The notes below the pieces were generated by a model, which was given only the letters and a program-made list of their open reading frames with translations, was not told the origin of the DNA and searched no databases. The position numbers and the translations under genes are program-made. Below, one piece after another: positions 7,753 to 17,092 of a DNA stretch of 64,000 nt. How positions within the stretch are numbered: the first letter of the stretch is position 1; each line of letters starts with the position of its first letter. This DNA is from Natronospira elongata (GTDB taxonomy: Bacteria > Pseudomonadota > Gammaproteobacteria > Natronospirales > Natronospiraceae), in contig NZ_JAYGII010000001.1 in assembly GCF_034931365.1 (NCBI RefSeq), positions 163,121 through 227,120 of the forward strand, given 5' to 3'.

Positions 7753-9417
7753 ATGACGAACTGGTTCAAGAGTGGCACACCCTGGATCTGGCTGAACGCC
7801 GGTGCGGTGACCCTGAGCATGATCATGGTGATCGGCCTCATTGGTCTGATCGCCGTGCGAGGCCTCGGACATTTCTGGCCGTCGGATATTGCCGAGATCA
7901 CGTATCTTTCTGAAGACGGTGAGGAAAGACGGCTGATCGGCGAATTGAGCCAGAGCGAGACCATGACCGCAGCCGCCATGCGAGAGACGGGGCTTGAGGT
8001 GCCGGAGGACCAGGAGGTGGTGGTACGACACCTGATCAAGCATGGCAACCGAGACCTGCTGCCCCGGGATTTTGCCTGGTATGTGGCGGAGCAACTCAGG
8101 GACTGGCGTTATCCGGAAAATCTGGTTCGCCTGGAGCGCCGGGAATGGGGTGACTTTTATGGCTACGTCCGGGAAGTGCGGGAAGGGGGTGTGCCGGTCG
8201 CCACCGGTGATGCCGCTCTCCAGGCCCTTGTGGATCTGGCGCCACAGAGTGTTCGTCTGATGGACGAGGTTGCTCGTATTGATCGCTACGAAATCGGTGG
8301 CGTCAACTTCCGGATGGAGCAGATTCGCCTGGAACGTCGCCGAGTTGAAATGGACGAGCGCATGTCCGAGACGGCAAAGGCCGAGCGTTACGAGGAACTG
8401 GACGCGGAGATGGGTTCGCTCCAGGAGGAATACAATCAGCTTCGTGAGCAGAGGCAGCTGAAGCGGGACCAGGCGGGCAATGTTTCCGCAGTTTTCGAGG
8501 TCATGGACGGTCGGATGGTGGAGATCAACTTCGCCAATCTTGTCCGGGCTACTGCGCCAAATGCCATGTCAACCTCAGAGAAAATCGGTGAGTACTTCTC
8601 CCGCTTCTGGCGCTTTCTCTCCGATTATCCCCGGGAGGCCAATACGGAAGGCGGTATTTTTCCGGCCATCTTCGGCACGGTGACCATGGTCATGATCATG
8701 TCCATATTCGTCACACCCTTTGGTGTGCTCGCCGCCATCTATCTGCGGGAGTACGCCAAGCAGGGGCCGCTTACACGAGCCATCCGTATTTCCGTGAACA
8801 ATCTGGCCGGGGTGCCGTCCATTGTCTTCGGTGTATTTGGTCTGGGCTTTTTCGTCTATTTCATCGGCGGCAATATCGACCAGGTTTTCTACCCGGAGGC
8901 CCTGCCGGCACCCACATTTGGTACCCCGGGCCTGATCTGGGTTTCTCTCACCCTGGCCTTGCTGACCCTGCCGGTGGTGATCGTCTCCACGGAGGAAGGA
9001 CTGGCACGGATTCCCAAGACCGTACGGGAGGGAAGTCTGGCTTTGGGGGCCACCAAGGCCGAGACCCTCTGGCGGACAGTGGTGCCACTGGCCTCGCCGG
9101 CCATGATGACCGGCTTGATCCTGGCAGTGGCCCGTGCCGCGGGGGAGGTGGCGCCGCTGATGCTGGTGGGCGTGGTGAAGCTGGCACCCAATCTACCGGT
9201 GGATGGACAGTTCCCCTATGTCCACCTGGAGCGCAGCATCATGCATCTGGGCTTTCATATCTATGACGTGGGATTCCAGAGTCCCAACGTAGAGGCGGCA
9301 AGGCCCCTGGTTTACGCCACCGCACTGGTTCTGGTGACCATCATCATCATCCTCAATCTGACGGCCATCGCGATCCGTAACCGGCTTCGCGAGAAGTACA
9401 AGAGCGAGAGTGACTGA
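7753..9417 (+). CDS. pstA: Phosphate ABC transporter permease PstA, long form
   Basis: Second membrane subunit of the Pst importer, 554 residues against about 300 in E. coli. A first membrane span (about 14-38) is followed by an inserted region of roughly 250 residues that includes a charged, probably coiled-coil stretch (RMEQIRLERRRVEMDERMSE and onward). The permease core then begins near residue 300 (FGTVTMVMIMSIFVTPFGVL) and carries the contact loop GSLALGATKAETLWRTVVP. The insert mirrors the enlarged PstC, so the two may pack together outside the membrane (inference). The stop overlaps a possible GTG start of pstB. Confidence 0.92.
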   Translation: MTNWFKSGTPWIWLNAGAVTLSMIMVIGLIGLIAVRGLGHFWPSDIAEITYLSEDGEERRLIGELSQSETMTAAAMRETGLEVPEDQEVVVRHLIKHGNRDLLPRDFAWYVAEQLRDWRYPENLVRLERREWGDFYGYVREVREGGVPVATGDAALQALVDLAPQSVRLMDEVARIDRYEIGGVNFRMEQIRLERRRVEMDERMSETAKAERYEELDAEMGSLQEEYNQLREQRQLKRDQAGNVSAVFEVMDGRMVEINFANLVRATAPNAMSTSEKIGEYFSRFWRFLSDYPREANTEGGIFPAIFGTVTMVMIMSIFVTPFGVLAAIYLREYAKQGPLTRAIRISVNNLAGVPSIVFGVFGLGFFVYFIGGNIDQVFYPEALPAPTFGTPGLIWVSLTLALLTLPVVIVSTEEGLARIPKTVREGSLALGATKAETLWRTVVPLASPAMMTGLILAVARAAGEVAPLMLVGVVKLAPNLPVDGQFPYVHLERSIMHLGFHIYDVGFQSPNVEAARPLVYATALVLVTIIIILNLTAIAIRNRLREKYKSESD

Positions 9418-9460
9418 CTCTCAGGCTCGGTTTTCTACCAACAATCAATGGTATCAAGAC

Positions 9461-10315
9461 ATGACAGAGCAGAAGCAGGGAAAAGAGCCCGTCACCCATG
9501 CCATGGACCCGAAGTATTTCGCCAGTCAGGAGGGTGGCCGGCGACTGAAGCTTTCGGATGAGGAAAGCTGCATCAATATCAGAGACCTGAAGCTCTGGTA
9601 CGGCGAGGATCAGGCACTCAAGGGCATAGACCTGATGATCCCGTCCCGACGGGTTACCGCCTTTATCGGGCCCAGTGGCTGTGGAAAATCCACGCTGCTG
9701 CGATGCATGAACCGGATGAACGACCTTATCGACACATGTCGCATCGAGGGCAAGATAGAGATCGATGGGGAGGATATCTACGCCCCCAAGGTGGATGTTC
9801 CTGAATTGCGGCGACGTGTGGGTATGGTCTTTCAGAAGCCCAATCCCTTTCCCAAGAGCATTTACGAAAATGTGGCTTACGGACTACGGCTTCAGGGGGT
9901 GCGTGACCGGCGCAAGCTGGATGCGGTGGTGGAACGATCGCTGAAACGGGCTGCCCTCTGGGATGAAGTCAAGGACCGCTTGCACGAAAACGCCTTCGGC
10001 CTGTCCGGCGGCCAGCAGCAGCGACTGGTGATCGCAAGAGCCGTGGCCATTGAACCTGAGGTTCTCTTGCTGGATGAGCCTGCTTCGGCGCTGGACCCCA
10101 TTTCCACGGCGAAGATCGAGGAGCTGATCTACGAACTCAAGAACGACTACACTATCGTGATCGTGACTCACAACATGCAGCAGGCCGCCCGGGTATCCGA
10201 TTACACCGCCTATCTCTACATGGGTGAGCTGATTGAGTACAACGACACAGTCAGCGTCTTCACCAATCCCAGGAAGAAGGCTACCGAAGATTACATTACC
10301 GGCCGCTACGGCTGA
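9461..10315 (+). CDS. pstB: Phosphate ABC transporter ATP-binding protein PstB
   Basis: Cytoplasmic ATPase of the Pst importer, 284 residues from this start. Walker A is GPSGCGKSTLLR, the ABC signature is LSGGQQQR, Walker B is VLLLDEPASALDP, and the switch His is in IVTHNM. QKPNPFPKSIYENVAYG is the PstB-type Q-loop region. The start is unclear: ATG 9461 gives MTEQKQGKE, whereas an in-frame GTG at 9410 would overlap pstA by 8 nt and add 17 residues. It powers phosphate import and, with PhoU, passes the phosphate status to PhoR. phoU follows after 25 bp. Confidence 0.94.
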   Translation: MTEQKQGKEPVTHAMDPKYFASQEGGRRLKLSDEESCINIRDLKLWYGEDQALKGIDLMIPSRRVTAFIGPSGCGKSTLLRCMNRMNDLIDTCRIEGKIEIDGEDIYAPKVDVPELRRRVGMVFQKPNPFPKSIYENVAYGLRLQGVRDRRKLDAVVERSLKRAALWDEVKDRLHENAFGLSGGQQQRLVIARAVAIEPEVLLLDEPASALDPISTAKIEELIYELKNDYTIVIVTHNMQQAARVSDYTAYLYMGELIEYNDTVSVFTNPRKKATEDYITGRYG

Positions 10316-10340
10316 TCTATCGCGACCGCAGGGGTGCGAC

Positions 10341-11078
10341 ATGGATAAACTGAATCTTGATCAACATATCTCCCGCCAGTTCAACCGTGAGCTGGAAGAC
10401 GTTCGGAATAGGGTCCTCGCCATGGGTGGGCTGGTTGAGAACCAGATTGCGGGGGCAATCCGATCGCTGATCGAAAGCGATGCTTCAGTTGCCCAAGCAG
10501 TGATCGATGGCGACGGCCAAGTCAATGCAATGGAAAAGGAAATTGACGAGGAGTGCAATTTGATTCTGGCACGCCGCCAGCCGGCAGCCAGCGATCTCAG
10601 GCTGGTGATTGTGATCCTAAAGACCATCACAGATCTTGAGCGCATGGGTGATGAGGCAGAGCGCATTGCTCGACTGGCTTCGCGGCTTGCAGAGGGTGAT
10701 CAGCCCGCTCATCGCTATCGGGAGCTGGGCCGCCTGGGCGGCTATGTGCAATCCATGCTCCGCGATGCGCTGGATGGATTCGCCCGCTTATCCCCGAAAG
10801 TGGCAGTTGATCTGGCTCGGGCGGACGAAACTGTCGATGCAGAGTATGAGGTCATCATGCGTCAGAATATTACCTATATGATGGAAGATCCAAGGAATGT
10901 GCGACGCACCCTGGATATGAGTTTTGTGGCTCGCTCCCTCGAAAGAATTGGGGATCACGCCAAGAATATTGGGGAGTACATTATCTATCTCGTCGAGGGG
11001 AAGGACTTGCGACATGCGCCGGTTGAGGAAATGGAGCGAGAGATTGGGGGGGGAGGGAAGGAGTCAGAGAGCCCTTAG
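10341..11078 (+). CDS. phoU: Phosphate signalling regulator PhoU
   Basis: 245-residue all-helical cytoplasmic protein with two tandem PhoU three-helix bundles. The repeated motif is visible as LERMGDEAERIARLA near residue 100 and LERIGDHAKNIGEYIIYLV near residue 200. PhoU links Pst activity to PhoR and keeps the Pho regulon off when phosphate is plentiful. The ATG at 10341 (MDKLNLDQHISRQF) has an AGGGG Shine-Dalgarno and matches the family start. It is the last gene of the pstCAB-phoU transcript and is followed by a strong hairpin. Confidence 0.95.
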   Translation: MDKLNLDQHISRQFNRELEDVRNRVLAMGGLVENQIAGAIRSLIESDASVAQAVIDGDGQVNAMEKEIDEECNLILARRQPAASDLRLVIVILKTITDLERMGDEAERIARLASRLAEGDQPAHRYRELGRLGGYVQSMLRDALDGFARLSPKVAVDLARADETVDAEYEVIMRQNITYMMEDPRNVRRTLDMSFVARSLERIGDHAKNIGEYIIYLVEGKDLRHAPVEEMEREIGGGGKESESP

Positions 11079-11101
11079 CGCTGCAGGCGATTTTTGTTAA
11101 A

Positions 11102-11135
11102 GACACGGGAGCGGCACCTTTGCCGCTCCCGTGTC
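11102..11135. terminator. Perfect 15-bp hairpin between phoU and the convergent transporter gene
   Basis: GACACGGGAGCGGCA pairs perfectly with TGCCGCTCCCGTGTC around a CCTT loop. It is not followed by a long T run on the plus strand. On the minus strand the exit side reads TCTTTAACAAAAAT. It probably ends phoU transcription and may serve both converging genes. Confidence 0.65.
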
Positions 11136-11152
11136 GGTTCTGATGTTATCAC

Positions 11153-12055
11153 TCAGGATTTGGCTGGTTCAACCTTAGCCTGATCCCGAGCAATTTCTTC
11201 CCGTTTGCTTCTGGCCCGATAGAAAAAGGTGATGATCGTCGAGTTGATGACGATGAATAAAGAGTACATCACCGGGATCAGCATGATCTCCTGCTGAATA
11301 GCCCCATCGAAGGTAAGGACCACGATGAGAATGGCCAGCGGTCCGTTCTGGATGCCGGTTTCGAGAGATACCGTTCGGGCTTTCTGCTTGTTCATGCGGA
11401 AGCCGCGGCTAAACCAGTAGCCGATCAGGAAGCCGCAAAGGCCAAGGAATATGGCCGAGCCATATACTTCCGGGCCAGTCTCCATTAGAAGTTGCCAGTT
11501 TCTCGGGATCCAGGTAACGAGCAGGAATAGAATAACCACCACGCCCAGCAGGCCGCCGATCAACTCGGTTACGGCTCCGAAATTGGCGTTCTTCTTGCGC
11601 GCCCACATGCCGATGACCGTTGGAATAAGCAGAACGAAGAGGATGCTGGCAATGTTCTCGGGCGGAATTCGCAGTGCATCCTCGACACCTCGCGTATACA
11701 GCTCCATGACCAGTGGCACCATGATGAAGGCGGCAATGGTTGAGCAGATGGTCATCAGGATGCTCAGGCTCAGCATGCTCTTGGAGAAATAGGCGAAGAT
11801 GTTGGATGTGGTCCCGCCTGGTACGCAGCCCATCAGAATCAGGCCAATGGTCTGCGGGCCGCTGAGATTGAAGACCTGGGCCAGAATGTAGGCAATCAAG
11901 GGCATGAAAAGGTATTGAGACGCAAAGCCGATGCCGATGGCCTGGGGGTGACGGAGGGCGATGCGGAAGTCCTTGAAGGTCAGCGAGGCCCCCATGCCCA
12001 GCATGATGACAATCATCATGATTGCCAGTAGTTGTTCCTCAAGTGGTGTCAGCAT
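11153..12055 (-). CDS. Bile acid:sodium symporter (BASS) family membrane transporter
   Basis: 300-residue polytopic inner-membrane protein with about nine to ten hydrophobic spans. The GCVPGGTTSNIFAYFSKS stretch (about residues 93-110) matches the conserved BASS/SBF motif that forms the sodium and substrate crossing region, and the MLGMGASLTFKDF start is typical. Family members use sodium to move organic anions such as bile acids, pyruvate or pantoate; the substrate here is unknown. The C-terminus is a short charged tail. It lies 15 bp downstream of fadD on the same strand, so the two may be co-transcribed. Confidence 0.85.
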   Translation of the reverse strand: MLTPLEEQLLAIMMIVIMLGMGASLTFKDFRIALRHPQAIGIGFASQYLFMPLIAYILAQVFNLSGPQTIGLILMGCVPGGTTSNIFAYFSKSMLSLSILMTICSTIAAFIMVPLVMELYTRGVEDALRIPPENIASILFVLLIPTVIGMWARKKNANFGAVTELIGGLLGVVVILFLLVTWIPRNWQLLMETGPEVYGSAIFLGLCGFLIGYWFSRGFRMNKQKARTVSLETGIQNGPLAILIVVLTFDGAIQQEIMLIPVMYSLFIVINSTIITFFYRARSKREEIARDQAKVEPAKS

Positions 12056-12070
12056 GTTTCAGTCCCCTGG

Positions 12071-13837
12071 TCAGGCAGCAGTCTTGTTCTTGGTTTTGGC
12101 CGTGGCAGCCTTGCTGCCATCCTCGATTTCAGCCCGGAGCTCCTTGCGCAGCACCTTGCCAACCGGCGTTTTCGGTAATTCATCCCGGAAGATGAAGCGC
12201 TTGGGCCGCTTGTACCCCGCCAGGTTCTCCTTGCAATGAGCAGCGAGTTCTTGCTCGGTCAGGCTCTCATCGCGCTTGACGACGAATGCCCATGGCACCT
12301 CACCGGATTTCTCGTCGGTCAAACCCACAACTGCCGATTCATGAACCTTGTCCACCTGGGCGAGGCATTCCTCGACCTCATTGGGGTAGACGTTAAAGCC
12401 GCTAACCAGAATCATGTCCTTCTTCCGGTCCACGATGCGGAAAAAGCCGTCTTCGTCCATGGCGGCCACATCGCCGGTGTATAGCCAGCCGTCGCGGAGG
12501 GTCTTTTCCGTTTCCTCGGGGCGGTTCCAGTAGCCCTGCATGATCTGTGGTCCTTTGGCGATCAATTCGCCTGCTTCGCCCGGTGTCACGCATTGGCCTT
12601 CTTCATCCACGATCCGTACCTGGGTGCCGGGCGCTGGGATGCCAATGCTGTCCTGACGGGTTCGGCTGATGGGGTTGAAGCAGAGCAGGGGGGAGCTTTC
12701 GGTGAGGCCGTAACCCTCGGCAATGGGGCAGCCCACCACCTGTTCCCAGCGCTCGGCCACTGATTGATGCAAGGCCGTGCCGCCCGCCAGGGCGACCTTC
12801 ATGGTCTTGGGGGGGTAGACGTTGAACCATTCCTCATTGAGGAGTGCGTTGTAAAGCGTGTTCACCCCTGTGATCCAGTTGACGGGGTAGTTCTCAATGG
12901 CCCGTTGACAGTTCTGGATGGGGCGAGGGCTGGGGACCAGTACATTGCGCCCACCATGGTGGTAGAAAAGCAGGAGATTCACGGTGAAGGCGAAGATGTG
13001 ATACATGGGCAGGGCGGTAACCACGCAGTCTTTACCCGGTTCCGCATAATCCTGGGAGATCAGGTCCAGCTGACGCATGTTGACCAGGAGGTTTCCATGA
13101 CTCAGCAGGGCCCCCTTGCTGACACCGGTGGTGCCGCCGGTGTACTGCAGGACCGCACCGTCCTCAAGACGGATTCCGCTGCTGTAGTCCGCCACCGAAA
13201 TGGAGTCTTCATTGAGACGGCGACGGCCCACTTCCACTGCCCGGTGGATGGAAGTCGCCTTGAGATTATGGTCGGGAATGGCCCGGTTCCACCACCGTAA
13301 TACGCCCTTCATGATTCCGCGCACAATAGGTGGGAACCACTGGGCCAGACTGCAAACGACGACATGCTTGACCGGTGTTTCTTTGATCACCGATTCCAGT
13401 TTGTCCATGAACATGTCAAGTATGACCACCACCTCGGCTCCGGAGTCGTTGAACTGATGACGCATTTCCGGGCCGGTGTAGAGGGGGTTGGTGTTTACCA
13501 GAACACAGCCGGCTTTGAGGGTGCCGAAGGCGGCGATGGGAAAAGACAGACAGTTGGGCATCTGTACAGCCACCCGGGTGCCTGCTTCCAGACCAAGCTC
13601 TTCTCGAAGGTAAACAGCAAAGGCGTCGGACATTTCCTCCACCTCTGAATAGCGCAGCGAGCCGTTCATGCCATTGGGCATGCAGGTGGTGAAGGCTATC
13701 TTGTCGCAGTAAGCCTGGGAGGCCTCCCGAATGAGATCGGGCAGGCTGTCGTAGCCGGCTACCACCTGGTCCGGCTCAATGGGGTGTTCGTACTGGTCCG
13801 ACCAGGGTGCGCGGTCATAGGCCTGGCAATCGCTCAT
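12071..13837 (-). CDS. fadD: Long-chain fatty acid-CoA ligase (FadD-like)
   Basis: AMP-forming acyl-CoA synthetase of 588 residues. The P-loop-like motif YTGGTTGVSKGA (about 233-244), EGYGLTESSP, the YTGDVA motif and the hinge/C-terminal DRKKDMILVSGFNVYPNEVE and KTPVGKVLR are all present. It activates long-chain fatty acids to acyl-CoA at the inner membrane for beta-oxidation or lipid synthesis. The FadD assignment rests on overall likeness to gammaproteobacterial FadD; another medium- or long-chain ligase is possible. The C-terminus is Ala/Lys/Thr rich (SKAATAKTKNKTAA). The BASS transporter follows. Confidence 0.88.
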   Translation of the reverse strand: MSDCQAYDRAPWSDQYEHPIEPDQVVAGYDSLPDLIREASQAYCDKIAFTTCMPNGMNGSLRYSEVEEMSDAFAVYLREELGLEAGTRVAVQMPNCLSFPIAAFGTLKAGCVLVNTNPLYTGPEMRHQFNDSGAEVVVILDMFMDKLESVIKETPVKHVVVCSLAQWFPPIVRGIMKGVLRWWNRAIPDHNLKATSIHRAVEVGRRRLNEDSISVADYSSGIRLEDGAVLQYTGGTTGVSKGALLSHGNLLVNMRQLDLISQDYAEPGKDCVVTALPMYHIFAFTVNLLLFYHHGGRNVLVPSPRPIQNCQRAIENYPVNWITGVNTLYNALLNEEWFNVYPPKTMKVALAGGTALHQSVAERWEQVVGCPIAEGYGLTESSPLLCFNPISRTRQDSIGIPAPGTQVRIVDEEGQCVTPGEAGELIAKGPQIMQGYWNRPEETEKTLRDGWLYTGDVAAMDEDGFFRIVDRKKDMILVSGFNVYPNEVEECLAQVDKVHESAVVGLTDEKSGEVPWAFVVKRDESLTEQELAAHCKENLAGYKRPKRFIFRDELPKTPVGKVLRKELRAEIEDGSKAATAKTKNKTAA

Positions 13838-13853
13838 GCTTCAGTCCCCTTAA

Positions 13854-13870
13854 TTCAAACAAGTGTTCAA
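13854..13870. promoter_or_regulatory. Possible PsrA/FadR-like operator upstream of fadD
   Basis: TTCAAACAAGTGTTCAA lies 17 bp before the fadD start. It resembles the PsrA-type pattern CAAAC-N4-GTTTG, with a mismatch in the right arm (GTTCA). Fatty-acid-responsive control of fadD is plausible but is inferred from one imperfect site. Confidence 0.35.
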
Positions 13871-13980
13871 GACTACCATCGGATCAGCCGCAGCGGGTAG
13901 TGGGTGCGGCTAATCTGCCGGATTTGCCCGGCCTGGCCCGCCTATCAATGACGAGGAAAGCAGGCTGGGGCTTTGCTAGA

Positions 13981-14532
13981 ATGGCCCGAAACCACGCAAT
14001 CACCGCCGGAGTGCCTGTCATCGTGCTGGATCGCCTGCTGGAAGCTCGTCCCTTCAATCTGCTCGCCGCCGCAGTGTGCGCGGTCCTGTTGGCCTATGCC
14101 TACTATAGCCAGTTCGTGGTTGGTCTGGAGCCCTGTCCGCTGTGCATTTTTCAACGGATCGCCATGATTGCCCTGATGCTGGTCTTTCTGAGTGCCGCAG
14201 TGGTGGGGGGCGGCCCTGTGCGCTCCCGTGTGATGGCCGGGTTGACGGGCTTGACCGCGCTGAGTGGGGCCGGCATATCGGCCTGGCATATTCGTCAACA
14301 GAATCTTCCGGGGGAGGAATTTGCCGCCTGTGGTGCCGATCTCAGCTACATGATCGAGGTCTTCAGCTTCTGGGAGACCCTGGAAATGGCCTTTACCGGT
14401 ACCGGTGACTGCGCCGAGGTGGACTGGGCCTTCCTGGGCCTGTCCATGCCCGCCTGGGTGGGTATGTGGTTCGTCTTTCTGGGTGCCGCGGGCGTCTGGG
14501 CCAACTGGCGTGCTGCGCGTCCCCCCTTCTAG
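13981..14532 (+). CDS. dsbB: Disulfide bond formation protein DsbB
   Basis: Inner-membrane quinone-coupled oxidase that reoxidises DsbA, about 183 residues with four membrane spans. The first redox pair is CPLC in LEPCPLCIFQR after the first span. The second pair is formed by the Cys residues in FAACGADL and GTGDCAEVDW in the long second periplasmic loop. The C-terminal span ends ARPPF. The start is uncertain: ATG 13981 is used, but a GTG at 14023 (VLDRLLEARPFN) would match the family length better. The stop codon directly abuts the ATG of the next gene, so coupling is likely. Confidence 0.9.
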   Translation: MARNHAITAGVPVIVLDRLLEARPFNLLAAAVCAVLLAYAYYSQFVVGLEPCPLCIFQRIAMIALMLVFLSAAVVGGGPVRSRVMAGLTGLTALSGAGISAWHIRQQNLPGEEFAACGADLSYMIEVFSFWETLEMAFTGTGDCAEVDWAFLGLSMPAWVGMWFVFLGAAGVWANWRAARPPF

Positions 14533-15969
14533 ATGATGGCTCCCAGCGCCTGTCGTCGGGCATTGAAACTGCTGCTGGGTCCGCTCGTCTTCGCCATTAC
14601 CCTGCTATTGCCACCCCCGGCGGTGCTCAGCCAGCCTGCCTGGCTCGTTTGTGGCCTGGCTGCCTGGATGATGATCTGGTGGATTACGGAAATCCTTCCT
14701 CTGGCGGTCACGGCGCTTCTGCCTGTCGTCGTACTGCCGCTCACGGGCACCCTGGCATTGGCTGAAGCAGCCGAACCCTACGCCAATCCGGTGGTATTTC
14801 TGTTTCTTGGCGGTTTTGTCATTGCTCTGGCAATCCAGTCCAGTGGCCTGCACCGTCGCCTGGCCATGGCGGTGGTATCTCTGGGTGGCAGCCGGCCTGA
14901 TCGGCTAGTGGCAGCAATCATGGCGGCCACGGCGCTGCTGAGCATGTGGATCAGCAATACGGCCGCTACTGCCATTCTGCTGCCGGTTGCCTTGTCGGTG
15001 CTGGCTCTGTCCCAGCAGGATGACGGCCAGACCGTATCGGAGAGACTGGCGCCGGCTTTGCTTATTGGGGTGGCCTTCGCCGCCAATATCGGCGGCATGG
15101 CCACCCTGATCGGCACCCCGCCCAATGCCATCCTTGCCGCCTACCTCGGCGAGCAGCATGACATTCATCTGAGTTTTGCCGGCTGGATGATGATCGCCCT
15201 GCCCATCGCTCTGTTGTTGCTGCTGTTGGCATGGTGGGTATTGGTCCGCATCTGTTTTCCCGTGGGCCGCCAGGACCTCAGCGGCCTCGCGGAGCGCTTC
15301 GAGCGTCAGCGTCAGGCCCTGGGGCCGTGGACCCCGGCTGAACAAAGAGTTGCCGGGGTGTTCGTCCTGGCGGTGCTGGCCTGGATGAGCAGGCCCTGGC
15401 TGACCACGTGGTTACCCGGACTGGATGACGCCATTGTGGCCCTGGCGGCCGCAGTGCTTCTTTTTGCCATGGGCAGCGGAGGCAGGGATGCCGAACCCTT
15501 GCTGCGCTGGGAAGATACCCGCCAGCTTCCATGGGGGGTGTTGATACTCATTGGTGGGGGTCTGAGTCTGGGGCTTGCGGTCAAGGAGAGCGGTCTGGCC
15601 GATACCGTGGCCCTGGGGCTCGAGGCGGTGGCAGCCCACCCCATGCCGGTGCTGGTGGTCACGGTGGCCGCTGTCGCCATGCTGGTCAGTCACGTCACGT
15701 CCAACACCGCTGCCGCCGCGACTCTGATTCCCATCGCCGCAGCCGTCGCCGTCGGGCAGGGAGAGTCCGCGCTGATACTCGCCATGCCCGTGGCCCTGGC
15801 CGCGTCCTGTGCCTTCATGCTCCCAAACGCCACTCCACCCAATGCCATTGTCTTCGGCAGCAATCGCCTGGCGGTGACCCAGATGCTGAAAGCAGGGGCT
15901 GTACTCAGTCTGCTGATCCTCGCGTTGGTCGCGGGAGGCGGCTTACTTACCAGTTGGCTCGCAGGTTGA
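14533..15969 (+). CDS. SLC13/DASS family anion:sodium symporter
   Basis: 478-residue inner-membrane protein with about 11 to 12 spans. The two diagnostic DASS clusters are present: SNTAATAILLPVALS followed by GTPPN in the first half, and SNTAAAATLIPIAAA followed by PNATPPN in the second, which form the sodium and carboxylate sites. The family imports dicarboxylates, citrate or sulfate with sodium; which one cannot be told. The ATG immediately follows the dsbB stop codon. The 3' end overlaps the convergent barrel-protein gene by 23 bp. Confidence 0.88.
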   Translation: MMAPSACRRALKLLLGPLVFAITLLLPPPAVLSQPAWLVCGLAAWMMIWWITEILPLAVTALLPVVVLPLTGTLALAEAAEPYANPVVFLFLGGFVIALAIQSSGLHRRLAMAVVSLGGSRPDRLVAAIMAATALLSMWISNTAATAILLPVALSVLALSQQDDGQTVSERLAPALLIGVAFAANIGGMATLIGTPPNAILAAYLGEQHDIHLSFAGWMMIALPIALLLLLLAWWVLVRICFPVGRQDLSGLAERFERQRQALGPWTPAEQRVAGVFVLAVLAWMSRPWLTTWLPGLDDAIVALAAAVLLFAMGSGGRDAEPLLRWEDTRQLPWGVLILIGGGLSLGLAVKESGLADTVALGLEAVAAHPMPVLVVTVAAVAMLVSHVTSNTAAAATLIPIAAAVAVGQGESALILAMPVALAASCAFMLPNATPPNAIVFGSNRLAVTQMLKAGAVLSLLILALVAGGGLLTSWLAG

Positions 15970-16894
15970 AGAAGAAACCGTGGTTCCAGACTGAACCCGA
16001 CTCACTGGTAGCCACATCGTCCCGTCGGTAAGTATTGTCGAATTCCCCCAGGAGAAAGCCCATCAGTTGCACCTGGTAACCGAGCGAGAAGGTCATTCGC
16101 AGCGAGTCGTTCACATCCATAAGGCCGTAGTACCCCAGGGCGACGCGGGTATAGCCGCCGAGGCCCCTTCTTTCCTCGGTGATGGGGTCGGTCCCGGTGG
16201 CCGCCCTGAGAGCGTCCTCGTTCACGCCCCGGTTATTCAAGGTTTGATAGCCAAGAAAGGTGGTCAGGTCGGAGCCAAAGCCGGGGTTGCGATAGCCGGT
16301 GGCCACCGCCCGCATCCAGTCGTAGTCGATGTAGATGCCAAGGACTTCAAATTCGGTGGCGGTATCGATGAAGCTCACCCCGCCGGGAACATCCACATTG
16401 AAGCGGCCCTCGGTGGGCAGGGTCCAGTTGCCATAGCCCAGGCCGACCCGGCCTCCATCACGGCGATGCTCCCAGCGGTATAGGGCGAAGAATTCGTAGT
16501 CCTCCTGAAAGCGCTCGGCTTCAGGAGAGATGTCCAGGTCTGCCGATGGCCCGTAGCTGCCACTGATCTGTCCCCGGTCCATGAACAGGCCCCAATCACC
16601 GAAGCCGAGGTAGCCGGCAATGCGGCGATTGCTGTCCTCGGAATCATCCAGATCCAGAAGCAGGCTGGCATAGAAGTTGTCACCCGCCCGGATACTGAAG
16701 TCCAGCAGGTAATGATTGTTGTCGTCGAATTCCAGGCCATCCACCCATTCGCGTTCATGGTTTTCCCAGTTCACCTGGCGAAAGCCCATGCCGCTATGGG
16801 TGGTGGGAATATTGCGAGTGCTGGCCAGGCTATCCAATGCGAACAGGCAGGCAAGGCAGCCGCCCAGGGCCGCGAGACAGTTGGTTTTTTTCAT
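15947..16894 (-). CDS. Putative outer-membrane beta-barrel protein, family not recognised
   Basis: 315-residue precursor starting MKKTNCLAALGG, with a signal peptide of about 25 residues that contains several Cys. The mature part shows alternating strands rich in Tyr, Gly, Asp and Glu (for example RVGLGYGNWTLP, VALGYYGLMDV) and ends in an aromatic residue (FFFNLRANW). This pattern fits an outer-membrane barrel of perhaps 12 to 14 strands. I do not recognise the family, and the role is unknown. The start was chosen for its signal peptide and the AGAAGA upstream; a longer frame to 16933 is less likely. It converges with the DASS transporter gene. Confidence 0.6.
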   Translation of the reverse strand: MKKTNCLAALGGCLACLFALDSLASTRNIPTTHSGMGFRQVNWENHEREWVDGLEFDDNNHYLLDFSIRAGDNFYASLLLDLDDSEDSNRRIAGYLGFGDWGLFMDRGQISGSYGPSADLDISPEAERFQEDYEFFALYRWEHRRDGGRVGLGYGNWTLPTEGRFNVDVPGGVSFIDTATEFEVLGIYIDYDWMRAVATGYRNPGFGSDLTTFLGYQTLNNRGVNEDALRAATGTDPITEERRGLGGYTRVALGYYGLMDVNDSLRMTFSLGYQVQLMGFLLGEFDNTYRRDDVATSESGSVWNHGFFFNLRANW

Positions 16895-17092
16895 GAGTTC
16901 TTCTGATCCGGTGGAGCATCCCTGCGGATTCATCCGCTTGGTTTCTTAATTTACGGCTCTGATGACCCCGTGTAACAGCCGGCCTCCCGCACGGCTCAGC
17001 CACTGAGATCCCACTTTGATACAGATTAAGTGGGTGGCGTGCATTCGTCCAGGTGGCATTTTTCCCAAATCAAGCGATATTTGCTGCCCGAG

